This document shows positions 1-5,721 of a DNA stretch of 9,689 bases, piece after piece; the stretch's first letter is position 1, and each line of letters begins with the position of its first letter. The notes beneath the pieces were generated by a model, which made no database searches, was not told where the DNA came from, and saw only the letters and a list, made by a program, of their open reading frames with translations. Origin of the DNA: Clostridiales bacterium (GTDB lineage: Bacteria; Bacillota; Clostridia; Peptostreptococcales; Anaerovoracaceae); the NCBI GenBank assembly GCA_009778945.1, contig WRFF01000053.1, positions 1 through 9,689 of the forward strand. Direction: 5' to 3'. The position numbers and the translations under genes are program-made.

Positions 1-1267
1 GCCGGTCCCGCTTGCGCGGCTGGCTTCCGGCCAGGCCGAACGCCTGGATACCGGAATCGGCGAACTGAACCGCGTGCTCGGCGGCGGGCTGACGAAAGGC
101 ACGCTGACGCTGATCGCAGGCGAGCCGGGCATCGGAAAATCCACGCTTATCCTGCAGGCGGCGCTTTCGCTTTCGCGCGCGGGCCTTACGGCGCTCTATG
201 TTTCCGGCGAGGAATCGGGCGAACAGATCCGGATGCGCGCGGACCGGCTCACCCGGCCGGCGGATGAGGAACGGGGCGACGGGGCCGAACCCCGGGGCGG
301 CGCGTTGCCGGAGACGCTCCTGATGCTTGCCGAGACCGATATCGACCGGATCGCGGAGCAGGCCTTCGCCGTCTCTCCGGATTTCCTGGTGATCGATTCC
401 ATCCAAACGATGTATACGGAAGAACTCGCTTCGGCCGCCGGCGGCGTCTCGCAGATACGGGCCTGCGCCGACGTCCTGATGCGCATCGGCAAGGGCAGCG
501 GCATCCCGGTCTTCATCGTGGCGCATGTCACAAAAACCGGCGAGCTCGCCGGCCCCAAAGTCATCGAACATCTCGTGGACTGCGTCCTGACATTTGCGGG
601 CGAACGGGAACGGGATTTCCGGCTGCTTACCGCAAGCAAAAACCGTTTCGGCACGACGAGCGAAGTCGGCGCATTTGAGATGCGTGAGGACGGGCTTGCG
701 GAGATCGCCGATCTGTCCGGCTGTCTGCTCGATGAAACGCGCTCCGCAACCGGCGCGCGCGCCGAAGGCACGATTGCGACCGGCGCTTACGAAGGCACGC
801 GCCCCGTGCTGATGGAGCTGCAAGCGCTGACCGCGCACGCGGGCACGGGCTTTCCGCGCCGCACCGCGCTCGGCGTAGACGGCGCGAGGCTCGGCATGAC
901 CCTCGCCGTACTCGAAAAAAAAGCCGGGCTCTCCCTTGCGGACAGCGACGTCTATGTCAATATCGTCGGCGGCTTGCGCCCCGAAGGCACTTCTTCCGAC
1001 CTCGCCTGCGCGCTTGCAATCTGGTCATCCGCGAAAAACTTCGCGATTCCCCAAGGGACAGTCGCCATCGGCGAAATCGGCCTCGCGGGCGAAGTCCGCA
1101 GCGTCCGCCACGCCGAACGCATCGCGGCCGAGGCGGCGAAGCTCGGTTTCACGCGCCTGATCCTGCCCGCAAAAAACGCCGCGAAGATCAAGGCCCCGCA
1201 GGGGCTCGCCCTCTGCGGCGCCGCCACTATCCAAGACGCCATAGCTTGCGTCATGCGAGGAGAATAA
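1..1267 (+). CDS. radA: DNA repair protein RadA (Sms), 5'-truncated by the window edge
   Basis: RadA is a RecA-like ATPase with a C-terminal Lon-protease-like domain; it acts in recombinational repair by promoting branch migration. The frame is open from base 2 and reads through the family's TGIGELNRVLGGG segment before the first possible GTG at 74, so the true start and the usual N-terminal four-Cys zinc finger lie upstream of the window. Visible motifs are the Walker A GEPGIGKST (119-145), the Walker B aspartate in FLVIDS (395-397), the RadA-specific KNRFG motif (638-652), and a Lon-like domain over roughly 790-1230 containing SSDLACALAIWSS and GEIGLAGEVR. About 19 residues rich in Asp, Glu, Gly and Arg (251-307) are inserted between the ADRL and LLMLAETD segments, which are nearly adjacent in most RadA proteins. 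It is convergent with the lipoprotein gene, with 52 bp between stop codons and no strong terminator hairpin. Confidence 0.96.
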   Translation, partial: PVPLARLASGQAERLDTGIGELNRVLGGGLTKGTLTLIAGEPGIGKSTLILQAALSLSRAGLTALYVSGEESGEQIRMRADRLTRPADEERGDGAEPRGGALPETLLMLAETDIDRIAEQAFAVSPDFLVIDSIQTMYTEELASAAGGVSQIRACADVLMRIGKGSGIPVFIVAHVTKTGELAGPKVIEHLVDCVLTFAGERERDFRLLTASKNRFGTTSEVGAFEMREDGLAEIADLSGCLLDETRSATGARAEGTIATGAYEGTRPVLMELQALTAHAGTGFPRRTALGVDGARLGMTLAVLEKKAGLSLADSDVYVNIVGGLRPEGTSSDLACALAIWSSAKNFAIPQGTVAIGEIGLAGEVRSVRHAERIAAEAAKLGFTRLILPAKNAAKIKAPQGLALCGAATIQDAIACVMRGE

Positions 1268-1319
1268 CAGAAACTGTCCCGCCCTGACCGCTGGAAAAAG
1301 AAAATGTCCCTTTCTTCCG

Positions 1320-2000
1320 TCAGTATTTCAAATATTGCTTCGAGACCCATCCTTCCGTGGAATTGTATTGAATATACACCCAGCCCGGCTGCGCGCTGGT
1401 ATTTCCGATATCGCTGACCTTCGTTTTGTCCGGGATGCCGGCGATCTTATCATAATTCGTCCCCGGCCCTTTGCGCATATTCAGCCCGTCCGCCGCGTTG
1501 ACGGTGGCCGGCTTCGCTGTGTATTTGGTTGTCGGCTGGATCACGCCGGACGCCGGTTTGGGTGGCTGCGCGGGGGTATTTGTGCCCGTGCCTGTAGTAC
1601 CGTTTGCACTCCCGTTCAACGTACCGTTTGTGTTCCCTATTGCCGTACCGCCCGCCGCGCCGTCGGTGAGCGCGCGGCTGATACAGGTCACGCAGAGGGA
1701 CGAGCCGGGATTGGCCGCAAGCGCCTGGGCGACCGTGCCTTCCTGGGCCGTTCCGGTTATCTGGGAACAGTCCGGATACAGATGGTAATGGGTATCGCCT
1801 TTCACAAAGTACACATGATCGCCGCCGGTGAGCTCCTTCACCAGTTGGGTCTCGCTCGCCACACTGCCCGAGGCCGCGTCCTGCGCGGCGCCGGCCGCGG
1901 AGGCGCCGGTCGCGCCTGTGCTTCCGCCGCACGCGGAAAACAACAGGAGGAGCCCGGTGACGGCCGCCAGAATTATTATGGCAAAAGTTTTTCTACGCAT
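1320..2000 (-). CDS. Predicted lipoprotein with a His/Cys module and C-terminal bacterial SH3 domain
   Basis: This 226-residue protein is probably anchored to the outer face of the cytoplasmic membrane. It begins MRRK, then a hydrophobic stretch (residues 6-22) and a lipobox-like FSAC with the acceptor Cys at 24. An Ala/Gly/Ser-rich spacer follows. Residues 62-110 form a small module with HYH (71-73), PDC (Cys78) and CVTC (Cys103, Cys106), resembling small YH-x-C / C-x-x-C putative metal-binding modules found in secreted proteins; this assignment is by pattern only. A Thr/Asn/Gly-rich linker with several NGT repeats (about 119-150) leads to an SH3b domain (about 158-226) with the hallmark LNMRKGPGTNY and GWVSKQYLKY ends. 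SH3b domains usually bind cell-wall peptides. It lies 36 bp downstream of the EF-G-like gene on the same strand with a strong GGAGG at 9 nt from ATG, so it is probably cotranscribed. The exact function is unknown. Confidence 0.85.
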   Translation of the reverse strand: MRRKTFAIIILAAVTGLLLLFSACGGSTGATGASAAGAAQDAASGSVASETQLVKELTGGDHVYFVKGDTHYHLYPDCSQITGTAQEGTVAQALAANPGSSLCVTCISRALTDGAAGGTAIGNTNGTLNGSANGTTGTGTNTPAQPPKPASGVIQPTTKYTAKPATVNAADGLNMRKGPGTNYDKIAGIPDKTKVSDIGNTSAQPGWVYIQYNSTEGWVSKQYLKY

Positions 2001-2002
2001 AG

Positions 2003-2023
2003 CTTTTCACCTCCCTTGAAAAG
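2003..2023 (-). promoter_or_regulatory. Ribosome binding site in the loop of a 7-bp hairpin, before the lipoprotein gene
   Basis: Read on the minus strand, CTTTTCA and TGAAAAG are perfect 7-bp complementary arms around a 7-nt loop AGGGAGG, which is the Shine-Dalgarno sequence of the lipoprotein gene. The start codon lies 9 nt after GGAGG, just outside the stem. Directly upstream, at 2024-2036, is a second small hairpin with stem GCGCC/GGCGT (one G-U pair) and loop TCG. The pairing is seen in the sequence; any regulatory effect is inference, and the AT-rich stem is weak. Confidence 0.5.
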
Positions 2024-2036
2024 ACGCCCGAGGCGC

Positions 2037-3980
2037 TCAATCCTTTTCCTGCGACGCTTTGTAATCCGCAATGATCTTCTGCGCGAGCTGCGCGGGCACC
2101 TCTTCATAGCGCTCGAAGCGCATCGTGAAGCTGCCGCGCGCCTGCGTCATCGAACGCAGCGCGATCGCATATTTGAACATCTCCGCCTGCGGCGCTTCGG
2201 CGATCAGTTTCTGTTTGCCGCCGAGCTGCGGTTCCATGCCGAGAATCTTGCCGCGGCGCTTGTTCATATCGCCCATGACGTCGCCCGTGAAATCATCGGG
2301 TACCGTGATCTCCACATGCATGATCGGTTCAAGCAGGATAGGCTTCGCCTCCTCTACGCCTTTTTTGAAAGCCAGGGACGCCGCGATCTTGAACGCCATC
2401 TCCGAAGAATCAACGTCATGATAGGAGCCGTCGTAAAGGATCGCCTTGATGCCCGTCACGCGGGAACCGGAAAGCGGCCCCTTCAGCAGGCATTCGCGCA
2501 GGCCCTTCTCGACCGCCGGCACATAGTTCTTCGGGACCGAACCGCCGAACAGCTCCTCGCCGAATTCGAAATCCTCCGTCGTCGGGGAGAAGCGGATATG
2601 CACGTCGCCGTACTGGCCCGCGCCGCCCGTCTGCTTCTTGTGCTTGCCCTGCACATCCGAATTTCCCTTGATCGTCTCGCGGTACGGAACCTTCGGATCC
2701 AGCAAGTCGACATCCACATTGTTGAGCTCTTTGAGTTTTGCCATCAGGATGCCGATCTGGATCTCACCCTGTCCGCCGAGGAGGCGCTGCGAGGTCTCCG
2801 TGTTGATTTCCACCGAGAAGGACGGATCCTCGTCGCGCAGCTTGGAAAGGCCCGTGCCGATTTTCTCCTCATCGCCTTTCGCCTTCGGCTCGATCGCGAG
2901 GAAGAGCGTCGGCGGCGGATAATCAATCGCGGGGAAAATGACGACTTTTGCCTTGTCGCAAAGCGTATCGCCCGTGTGCGTGTCCGCCAGCTTGGCCGCG
3001 GAGAAAATATCGCCGGTTGCGACTTCGGGCGCTTCGGCCTGCGTTTTGCCGCGTGTGAAGCTGATCGCACTGAGTTTTTCGAGCTTCTCCGCGTTTGCGT
3101 TCATAAGTTCGGCGCCCGGCGTTACCTTGCCGCTGATCACCTTGATAAAGGACGTCTTGCCGGCGGTCTTGTTGACGATCGTCTTGAAGACAAAGCAGCT
3201 GACCGGACCGTTCGGATCCGGCGCAACCGTGATCTCCTCGCCTTTCGCGTTTTTCGCCGCATAGGCCGGATGCGCCGTCGGGGCCGGTACATATTTCAGG
3301 ATCGCGTCCAAAAATTCCTTGACGCCTTCCTGCTTGACAGCGCTTGCGTTAAAGACCATCGCGATATCGCCGGATGCGACGCCCGCCGCGAGCCCTCCCG
3401 CGAACTCTTCCGGCGTAAACGCGCCCTCGCTGAAATATTTGTCCATGAGCGCTTCGCTCGTCTCGGCGATAGCCTCTGAAAGCGCGTCCGTATCGTCCGG
3501 AGTCGCAACCGAAGGCCCGAATTTTGCTTTCAGCTGCGCGACAACCTCCGTCGTATTAACATTTTCCTTGTCTGTCTTGCTGAGCAAAAAGATGCGCGGG
3601 ATACCGCTTTCCCGGCAGGCGTCCCAAGCCTTCTCCGTACCGACCTGCACGCCGGCCGACGCGTCCACCAGGATAATCGCCGCCTCCGCCGCGCGGATCG
3701 TGCCCGCGACTTCCCCCGAAAAATCAAAGAACCCCGGCGTGTCCAGGAAATTGATCTTGTGTTTATTCCATTCCACCGGCACGACCGACGTCGAAATCGA
3801 ATAACCTTTCTCGATCTCGGTCTTTTCAAAATCGGATACCGTATTACCGTCCTCTATCTTCCCCATGCGGCTGATCGCGCCGGTCTGCGCCAAAGCCGCT
3901 TCCGCAAAAGTCGTCTTACCGCTGCCGCCGTGCCCAAGCAGAATGACGTTCCTGATCTGTTCGCTGTTGTACCCTTTCAT
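2037..3980 (-). CDS. Elongation factor G-like GTPase (EF-G paralogue)
   Basis: This 647-residue protein has the full EF-G layout (G domain, domains II-V) but belongs to the divergent paralogue group, not canonical FusA. The P-loop is GHGGSGKT (16-23), where FusA has an AHIDAGKT-type sequence. G3 is DTPG (80-83), G4 is SKTD (134-137) instead of NKxD, and NASA (211-214) is the likely G5. Domain III has GGQGEIQIG (402-410). Domain IV has HKKQTGGAGQYGDVHI (447-462) and the tip segment YHDVDSSEMAF (520-530), keeping the His that is important for translocation in E. coli EF-G. GDMNKRRGKI (570-579) lies in domain V. I chose ATG at 3980 because AGGAG lies 8 nt upstream and homology starts there; the in-frame TTG at 4004 has no good ribosome site. 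Its role is unknown: paralogues of this group are not established translocases. It is probably the first gene of a unit with the lipoprotein. Confidence 0.93.
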   Translation of the reverse strand: MKGYNSEQIRNVILLGHGGSGKTTFAEAALAQTGAISRMGKIEDGNTVSDFEKTEIEKGYSISTSVVPVEWNKHKINFLDTPGFFDFSGEVAGTIRAAEAAIILVDASAGVQVGTEKAWDACRESGIPRIFLLSKTDKENVNTTEVVAQLKAKFGPSVATPDDTDALSEAIAETSEALMDKYFSEGAFTPEEFAGGLAAGVASGDIAMVFNASAVKQEGVKEFLDAILKYVPAPTAHPAYAAKNAKGEEITVAPDPNGPVSCFVFKTIVNKTAGKTSFIKVISGKVTPGAELMNANAEKLEKLSAISFTRGKTQAEAPEVATGDIFSAAKLADTHTGDTLCDKAKVVIFPAIDYPPPTLFLAIEPKAKGDEEKIGTGLSKLRDEDPSFSVEINTETSQRLLGGQGEIQIGILMAKLKELNNVDVDLLDPKVPYRETIKGNSDVQGKHKKQTGGAGQYGDVHIRFSPTTEDFEFGEELFGGSVPKNYVPAVEKGLRECLLKGPLSGSRVTGIKAILYDGSYHDVDSSEMAFKIAASLAFKKGVEEAKPILLEPIMHVEITVPDDFTGDVMGDMNKRRGKILGMEPQLGGKQKLIAEAPQAEMFKYAIALRSMTQARGSFTMRFERYEEVPAQLAQKIIADYKASQEKD

Positions 3981-3988
3981 CCTCGAAT

Positions 3989-3993
3989 CTCCT
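3989..3993 (-). promoter_or_regulatory. Ribosome binding site of the EF-G-like gene (decides the start)
   Basis: The minus strand reads AGGAG, then 8 nt, then ATG at 3980-3978. This supports the MKGYNSEQ start over the in-frame TTG 24 nt upstream. Confidence 0.75.
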
Positions 3994-4010
3994 ATGCTAC
4001 TCAAAACTAA

Positions 4011-4022
4011 CTATGCGAAATT
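4011..4022. repeat. 12-nt exact direct repeat, copy 1 (CTATGCGAAATT)
   Basis: CTATGCGAAATT occurs here and again at 4214-4225 in the same orientation. This copy lies in the presumed leader of the EF-G-like gene, next to its predicted transcription start. The second copy spans the start codon of the mltG-like gene. An exact 12-mer recurring within about 200 bp is unlikely by chance, but its function is unknown. Confidence 0.6.
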
Positions 4023-4028
4023 ATTGTA
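4023..4028 (-). promoter_or_regulatory. Candidate extended -10 promoter for the EF-G-like gene
   Basis: The minus strand reads TGG TACAAT, which is an extended -10 pattern (TGn plus a hexamer one base off TATAAT). The -35 position at 17-bp spacing (4046-4051) is only a poor match, ACAACA. Transcription would start near 4016, giving a leader of roughly 36 nt. It lies immediately beside the large inverted repeat at 4051-4082. Confidence 0.45.
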
Positions 4029-4050
4029 CCATAATGCGCCGCCGTTGTTG

Positions 4051-4082
4051 TATTACACCAGAAGCTAAATTCTGATGTAATA
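4051..4082. promoter_or_regulatory. Inverted repeat with 13-bp arms in the divergent promoter region (possible operator)
   Basis: The plus strand reads TATTACACCAGAA (4051-4063), a 6-nt spacer GCTAAA, then TTCTGATGTAATA (4070-4082). The arms are complementary over 13 bp with one mismatch. The repeat abuts the poor -35 region of the minus-strand promoter and is about 40 bp upstream of the plus-strand -10. It is not followed by a T run in either direction, so a terminator is unlikely. A binding site for a dimeric regulator is the simplest reading; I do not recognise the regulator. Confidence 0.5.
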
Positions 4083-4106
4083 AATTCACAATATGCCGGA
4101 TGCCCC

Positions 4107-4125
4107 AGTACGCGCGTTTTGTACT
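4107..4125. promoter_or_regulatory. Short inverted repeat AGTAC-N9-GTACT touching the plus-strand -10
   Basis: AGTAC (4107-4111) and GTACT (4121-4125) are 5-bp complementary arms separated by 9 nt. The right arm shares its last base with the TATAAT at 4125-4130. The position would suit an operator, but such short arms can arise by chance. Confidence 0.25.
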
Positions 4126-4130
4126 ATAAT
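4125..4130 (+). promoter_or_regulatory. Candidate -10 element for the mltG-like/fba operon
   Basis: This is a perfect TATAAT in AT-rich intergenic DNA, 85 nt before the first start codon of the plus-strand cluster. No recognisable TTGACA-like -35 is present at 16-19 bp spacing, and there is no TGn extension. The promoter may therefore need an activator or use a non-standard -35. Transcription would start near 4137, leaving a leader of about 79 nt. Confidence 0.45.
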
Positions 4131-4184
4131 TAATTTGTAAAGCTTTTTATAAGCAATATTTGCAGTAGATTTCATGGAATCAGA

Positions 4185-4197
4185 GATTTCGGAAATC
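4185..4197 (+). other. Small perfect inverted repeat in the leader of the mltG-like gene
   Basis: GATTTC (4185-4190) and GAAATC (4192-4197) are perfect complements around a single G, a few bases before the AAGGAG ribosome site at 4205-4210. The single central base rules out a hairpin using all pairs. If functional it is more likely a DNA dyad than an RNA structure. Weak evidence. Confidence 0.2.
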
Positions 4198-4213
4198 CTT
4201 GTATAAGGAGAAG

Positions 4214-4225
4214 CTATGCGAAATT
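4214..4225. repeat. 12-nt exact direct repeat, copy 2 (CTATGCGAAATT)
   Basis: This is the second copy of the repeat at 4011-4022. It covers the ATG of the mltG-like gene and its second and third codons. Confidence 0.6.
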
Positions 4226-4764
4226 TTCTCTACAATAAAAGCGATATCCTGACGGCCATACTGATCATTTTGATTGCGGTCGGCGTGGTTTTCTGGCGTA
4301 TCGGCGTCATCATGAATTATACGGGCGGCGACGCGGGTAAGACGAATGATTTCTCTGCACTCATTTTGCCGTGGACACAGAGCGACAGCGGAAGCAGCGG
4401 CGCAAATACAGCGGCCGGGACGGATACGAACGCCGGGGCAGCGGCGCAGGCCCCGGCGACCGGGACGGACGCGGGCGCCGGGACAACGGCCCAGACCCCG
4501 GCGGCCGGTACGGACGCGGGCGCAGGGACAGCGGCCCAGACCCCGGCGGCGGCAACCGGCGGCACGGTCACCTTCACCGTCAACTCCGGGGATGTCGCGA
4601 GCGTTATCGGCGACCATCTGGCGGCGGCGGGACTCGTGAACACCGCCGACGATTTCCTTGCGGAAGTCAATAACCAAAACGCAGCGACATCGCTGAAGGC
4701 CGGAACGTTTGAGATACCGAAAGGATCCACACCGGCCCAAATCGTAGCTATTTTGACCAAATAA
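4216..4764 (+). CDS. MltG/YceG-like single-pass membrane protein lacking the catalytic domain
   Basis: This 182-residue protein has a short positively charged N-terminus, one transmembrane segment (about residues 10-31) and an extracytoplasmic Ala/Gly/Thr-rich region holding three 15-residue repeats (67-111). Its C-terminal domain (about 117-182) resembles the LysM-like N-terminal subdomain of the endolytic transglycosylase MltG: FTVNSGD, then ASVIGDHLAAAGLV, then LKAGTFEIPKGSTPAQIVAIL. The MltG catalytic domain with its active-site Glu is absent, and the stop codon is directly followed by the fba ribosome site, so this is a complete short protein and not a frameshift. Similar short YceG-like proteins occur in Clostridia; their function is not established, and a peptidoglycan-binding or MltG-modulating role is inference. 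AAGGAG lies 5 nt before ATG. It is the first gene of the plus-strand cluster. Confidence 0.82.
   Translation: MRNFLYNKSDILTAILIILIAVGVVFWRIGVIMNYTGGDAGKTNDFSALILPWTQSDSGSSGANTAAGTDTNAGAAAQAPATGTDAGAGTTAQTPAAGTDAGAGTAAQTPAAATGGTVTFTVNSGDVASVIGDHLAAAGLVNTADDFLAEVNNQNAATSLKAGTFEIPKGSTPAQIVAILTK
4414..4548 (+). repeat. Three tandem 45-bp repeats inside the mltG-like gene
   Basis: Units lie at 4414-4458, 4459-4503 and 4504-4548, each encoding 15 residues of the pattern (A/T)GTD(A/T)(G/N)AG(A/T)(A/T)AQ(T/A)PA. Units 2 and 3 are nearly identical in DNA as well as protein, which suggests recent expansion by slippage or unequal exchange. The repeat keeps the frame, so gain or loss of units only changes the length of the extracytoplasmic stalk. 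Confidence 0.85.
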
Positions 4765-4780
4765 AGAAAGAAGGTGGAAA

Positions 4781-5710
4781 ATGCCACTCGTCACATCAAG
4801 AGATATGTTTGAAAAAGCTTATGCGGGCGGATATGCCATCGGCGCATTCAATGTCAACAATATGGAAATCATTCAAGGGATCACAGAAGCGGCGAAGGAA
4901 GAAAATGCGCCGCTGATCCTGCAGGTCTCGGCGGGCGCGCGCAAATACGCGAAGCATGTTTACCTGATGAAGCTTATCGACGCCGCACTCGAAGACACAG
5001 GCCTGCCGATCGTCGTCCATCTGGACCACGGCCCGGATTTCGAAACCTGCAAATCCTGTATCGACGGCGGCTTTACTTCCGTCATGATCGACGGGTCGTC
5101 CAAATCGTTTGAGGACAATATTGCGCTCACAAAACAGGTCGTAGAGTATGCGCACGCAAACGGTGTGACCGTAGAAGGCGAACTCGGCCGGCTTGCGGGT
5201 GTGGAGGACGATGTAAACGTCGAGGACCATTCGTACACGGAGCCCGATCAAGTGCAGGAATTTGTCGAGCGCACAGGCGTGGATTCGCTGGCGATCGCAA
5301 TCGGCACCTCGCACGGCGCCTATAAATTCAAACCCGGCCACAAGCCGCAGCTGCGCTTTGATATTCTCGAGGAAGTGTCGAAACGTCTGCCCGGCTTCCC
5401 AATCGTGCTGCACGGCGCGTCTTCGGTTATTCCCGCTTTTGTCCAAAAGATCAACGCCTACGGCGGCGCAATGCCGGATGCAATCGGCATCCCTGAGGAT
5501 ATGCTGCGGCAGGCGGCGAAGAGCGCAGTCTGCAAGATTAATATAGATTCGGATCTGCGGCTTGCCATGACCGCGACGATTCGCGAATATTTTGCGGAGC
5601 ATCCGGCGGATTTCGATCCGCGCCAGTATCTGGGCCCCGCGCGCGATGCGATCAAAGACATGGTCAAACGCAAGATCACAAACGTCCTCGGCTGCGCGGG
5701 TAAAGCGTAG
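4781..5710 (+). CDS. fba: Class II (metal-dependent) fructose-bisphosphate aldolase
   Basis: This cytoplasmic enzyme of glycolysis and gluconeogenesis cleaves fructose 1,6-bisphosphate to dihydroxyacetone phosphate and glyceraldehyde 3-phosphate. At 309 residues it has the normal length for the short (type B) class II group. It starts with the typical MPLVTSRDMF and GAFNVNNME. HLDHG (80-84) carries the catalytic Asp82 and metal ligand His83. VEGELG (131-136) holds the conserved Glu, and GTSHG (His178) and LHGASS (His211) supply the other metal ligands. KINIDSDLR (252-260) is the substrate phosphate-binding region. Related TIM barrels such as tagatose-bisphosphate aldolase share these motifs, but the overall sequence fits Fba best. 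AAGGTGG lies 3 nt before ATG, and the gene starts 16 bp after the mltG-like stop. All active-site residues I can check are intact. Confidence 0.95.
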   Translation: MPLVTSRDMFEKAYAGGYAIGAFNVNNMEIIQGITEAAKEENAPLILQVSAGARKYAKHVYLMKLIDAALEDTGLPIVVHLDHGPDFETCKSCIDGGFTSVMIDGSSKSFEDNIALTKQVVEYAHANGVTVEGELGRLAGVEDDVNVEDHSYTEPDQVQEFVERTGVDSLAIAIGTSHGAYKFKPGHKPQLRFDILEEVSKRLPGFPIVLHGASSVIPAFVQKINAYGGAMPDAIGIPEDMLRQAAKSAVCKINIDSDLRLAMTATIREYFAEHPADFDPRQYLGPARDAIKDMVKRKITNVLGCAGKA

Positions 5711-5721
5711 ACAATCGGATA

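Noticed and set aside
1335..3479. A 714-codon open frame on the + strand, antisense to the EF-G-like and lipoprotein genes
   Set aside because: It is antisense to two well-supported genes with clear motifs, its translation is Arg-rich and matches no family, and long antisense frames are common in GC-rich DNA.
4013..4075. A 20-codon frame starting in repeat copy 1
   Set aside because: No ribosome site upstream, Cys/Arg-rich translation without support, and it overlaps the candidate promoter and operator of the divergent gene.
4051..4082. The inverted repeat as an intrinsic terminator
   Set aside because: No T run follows in either direction and it lies upstream of promoters for both flanking genes, not downstream of a gene.
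4216..4764. mltG-like gene as a frameshifted pseudogene of full-length mltG
   Set aside because: The downstream DNA is the fba ribosome site and gene, with no remnant of a catalytic domain; the short form looks complete.
4796..5602. A 268-codon open frame on the - strand opposite fba
   Set aside because: No recognisable domain, and it lies wholly opposite a conserved enzyme gene; a codon-bias shadow.
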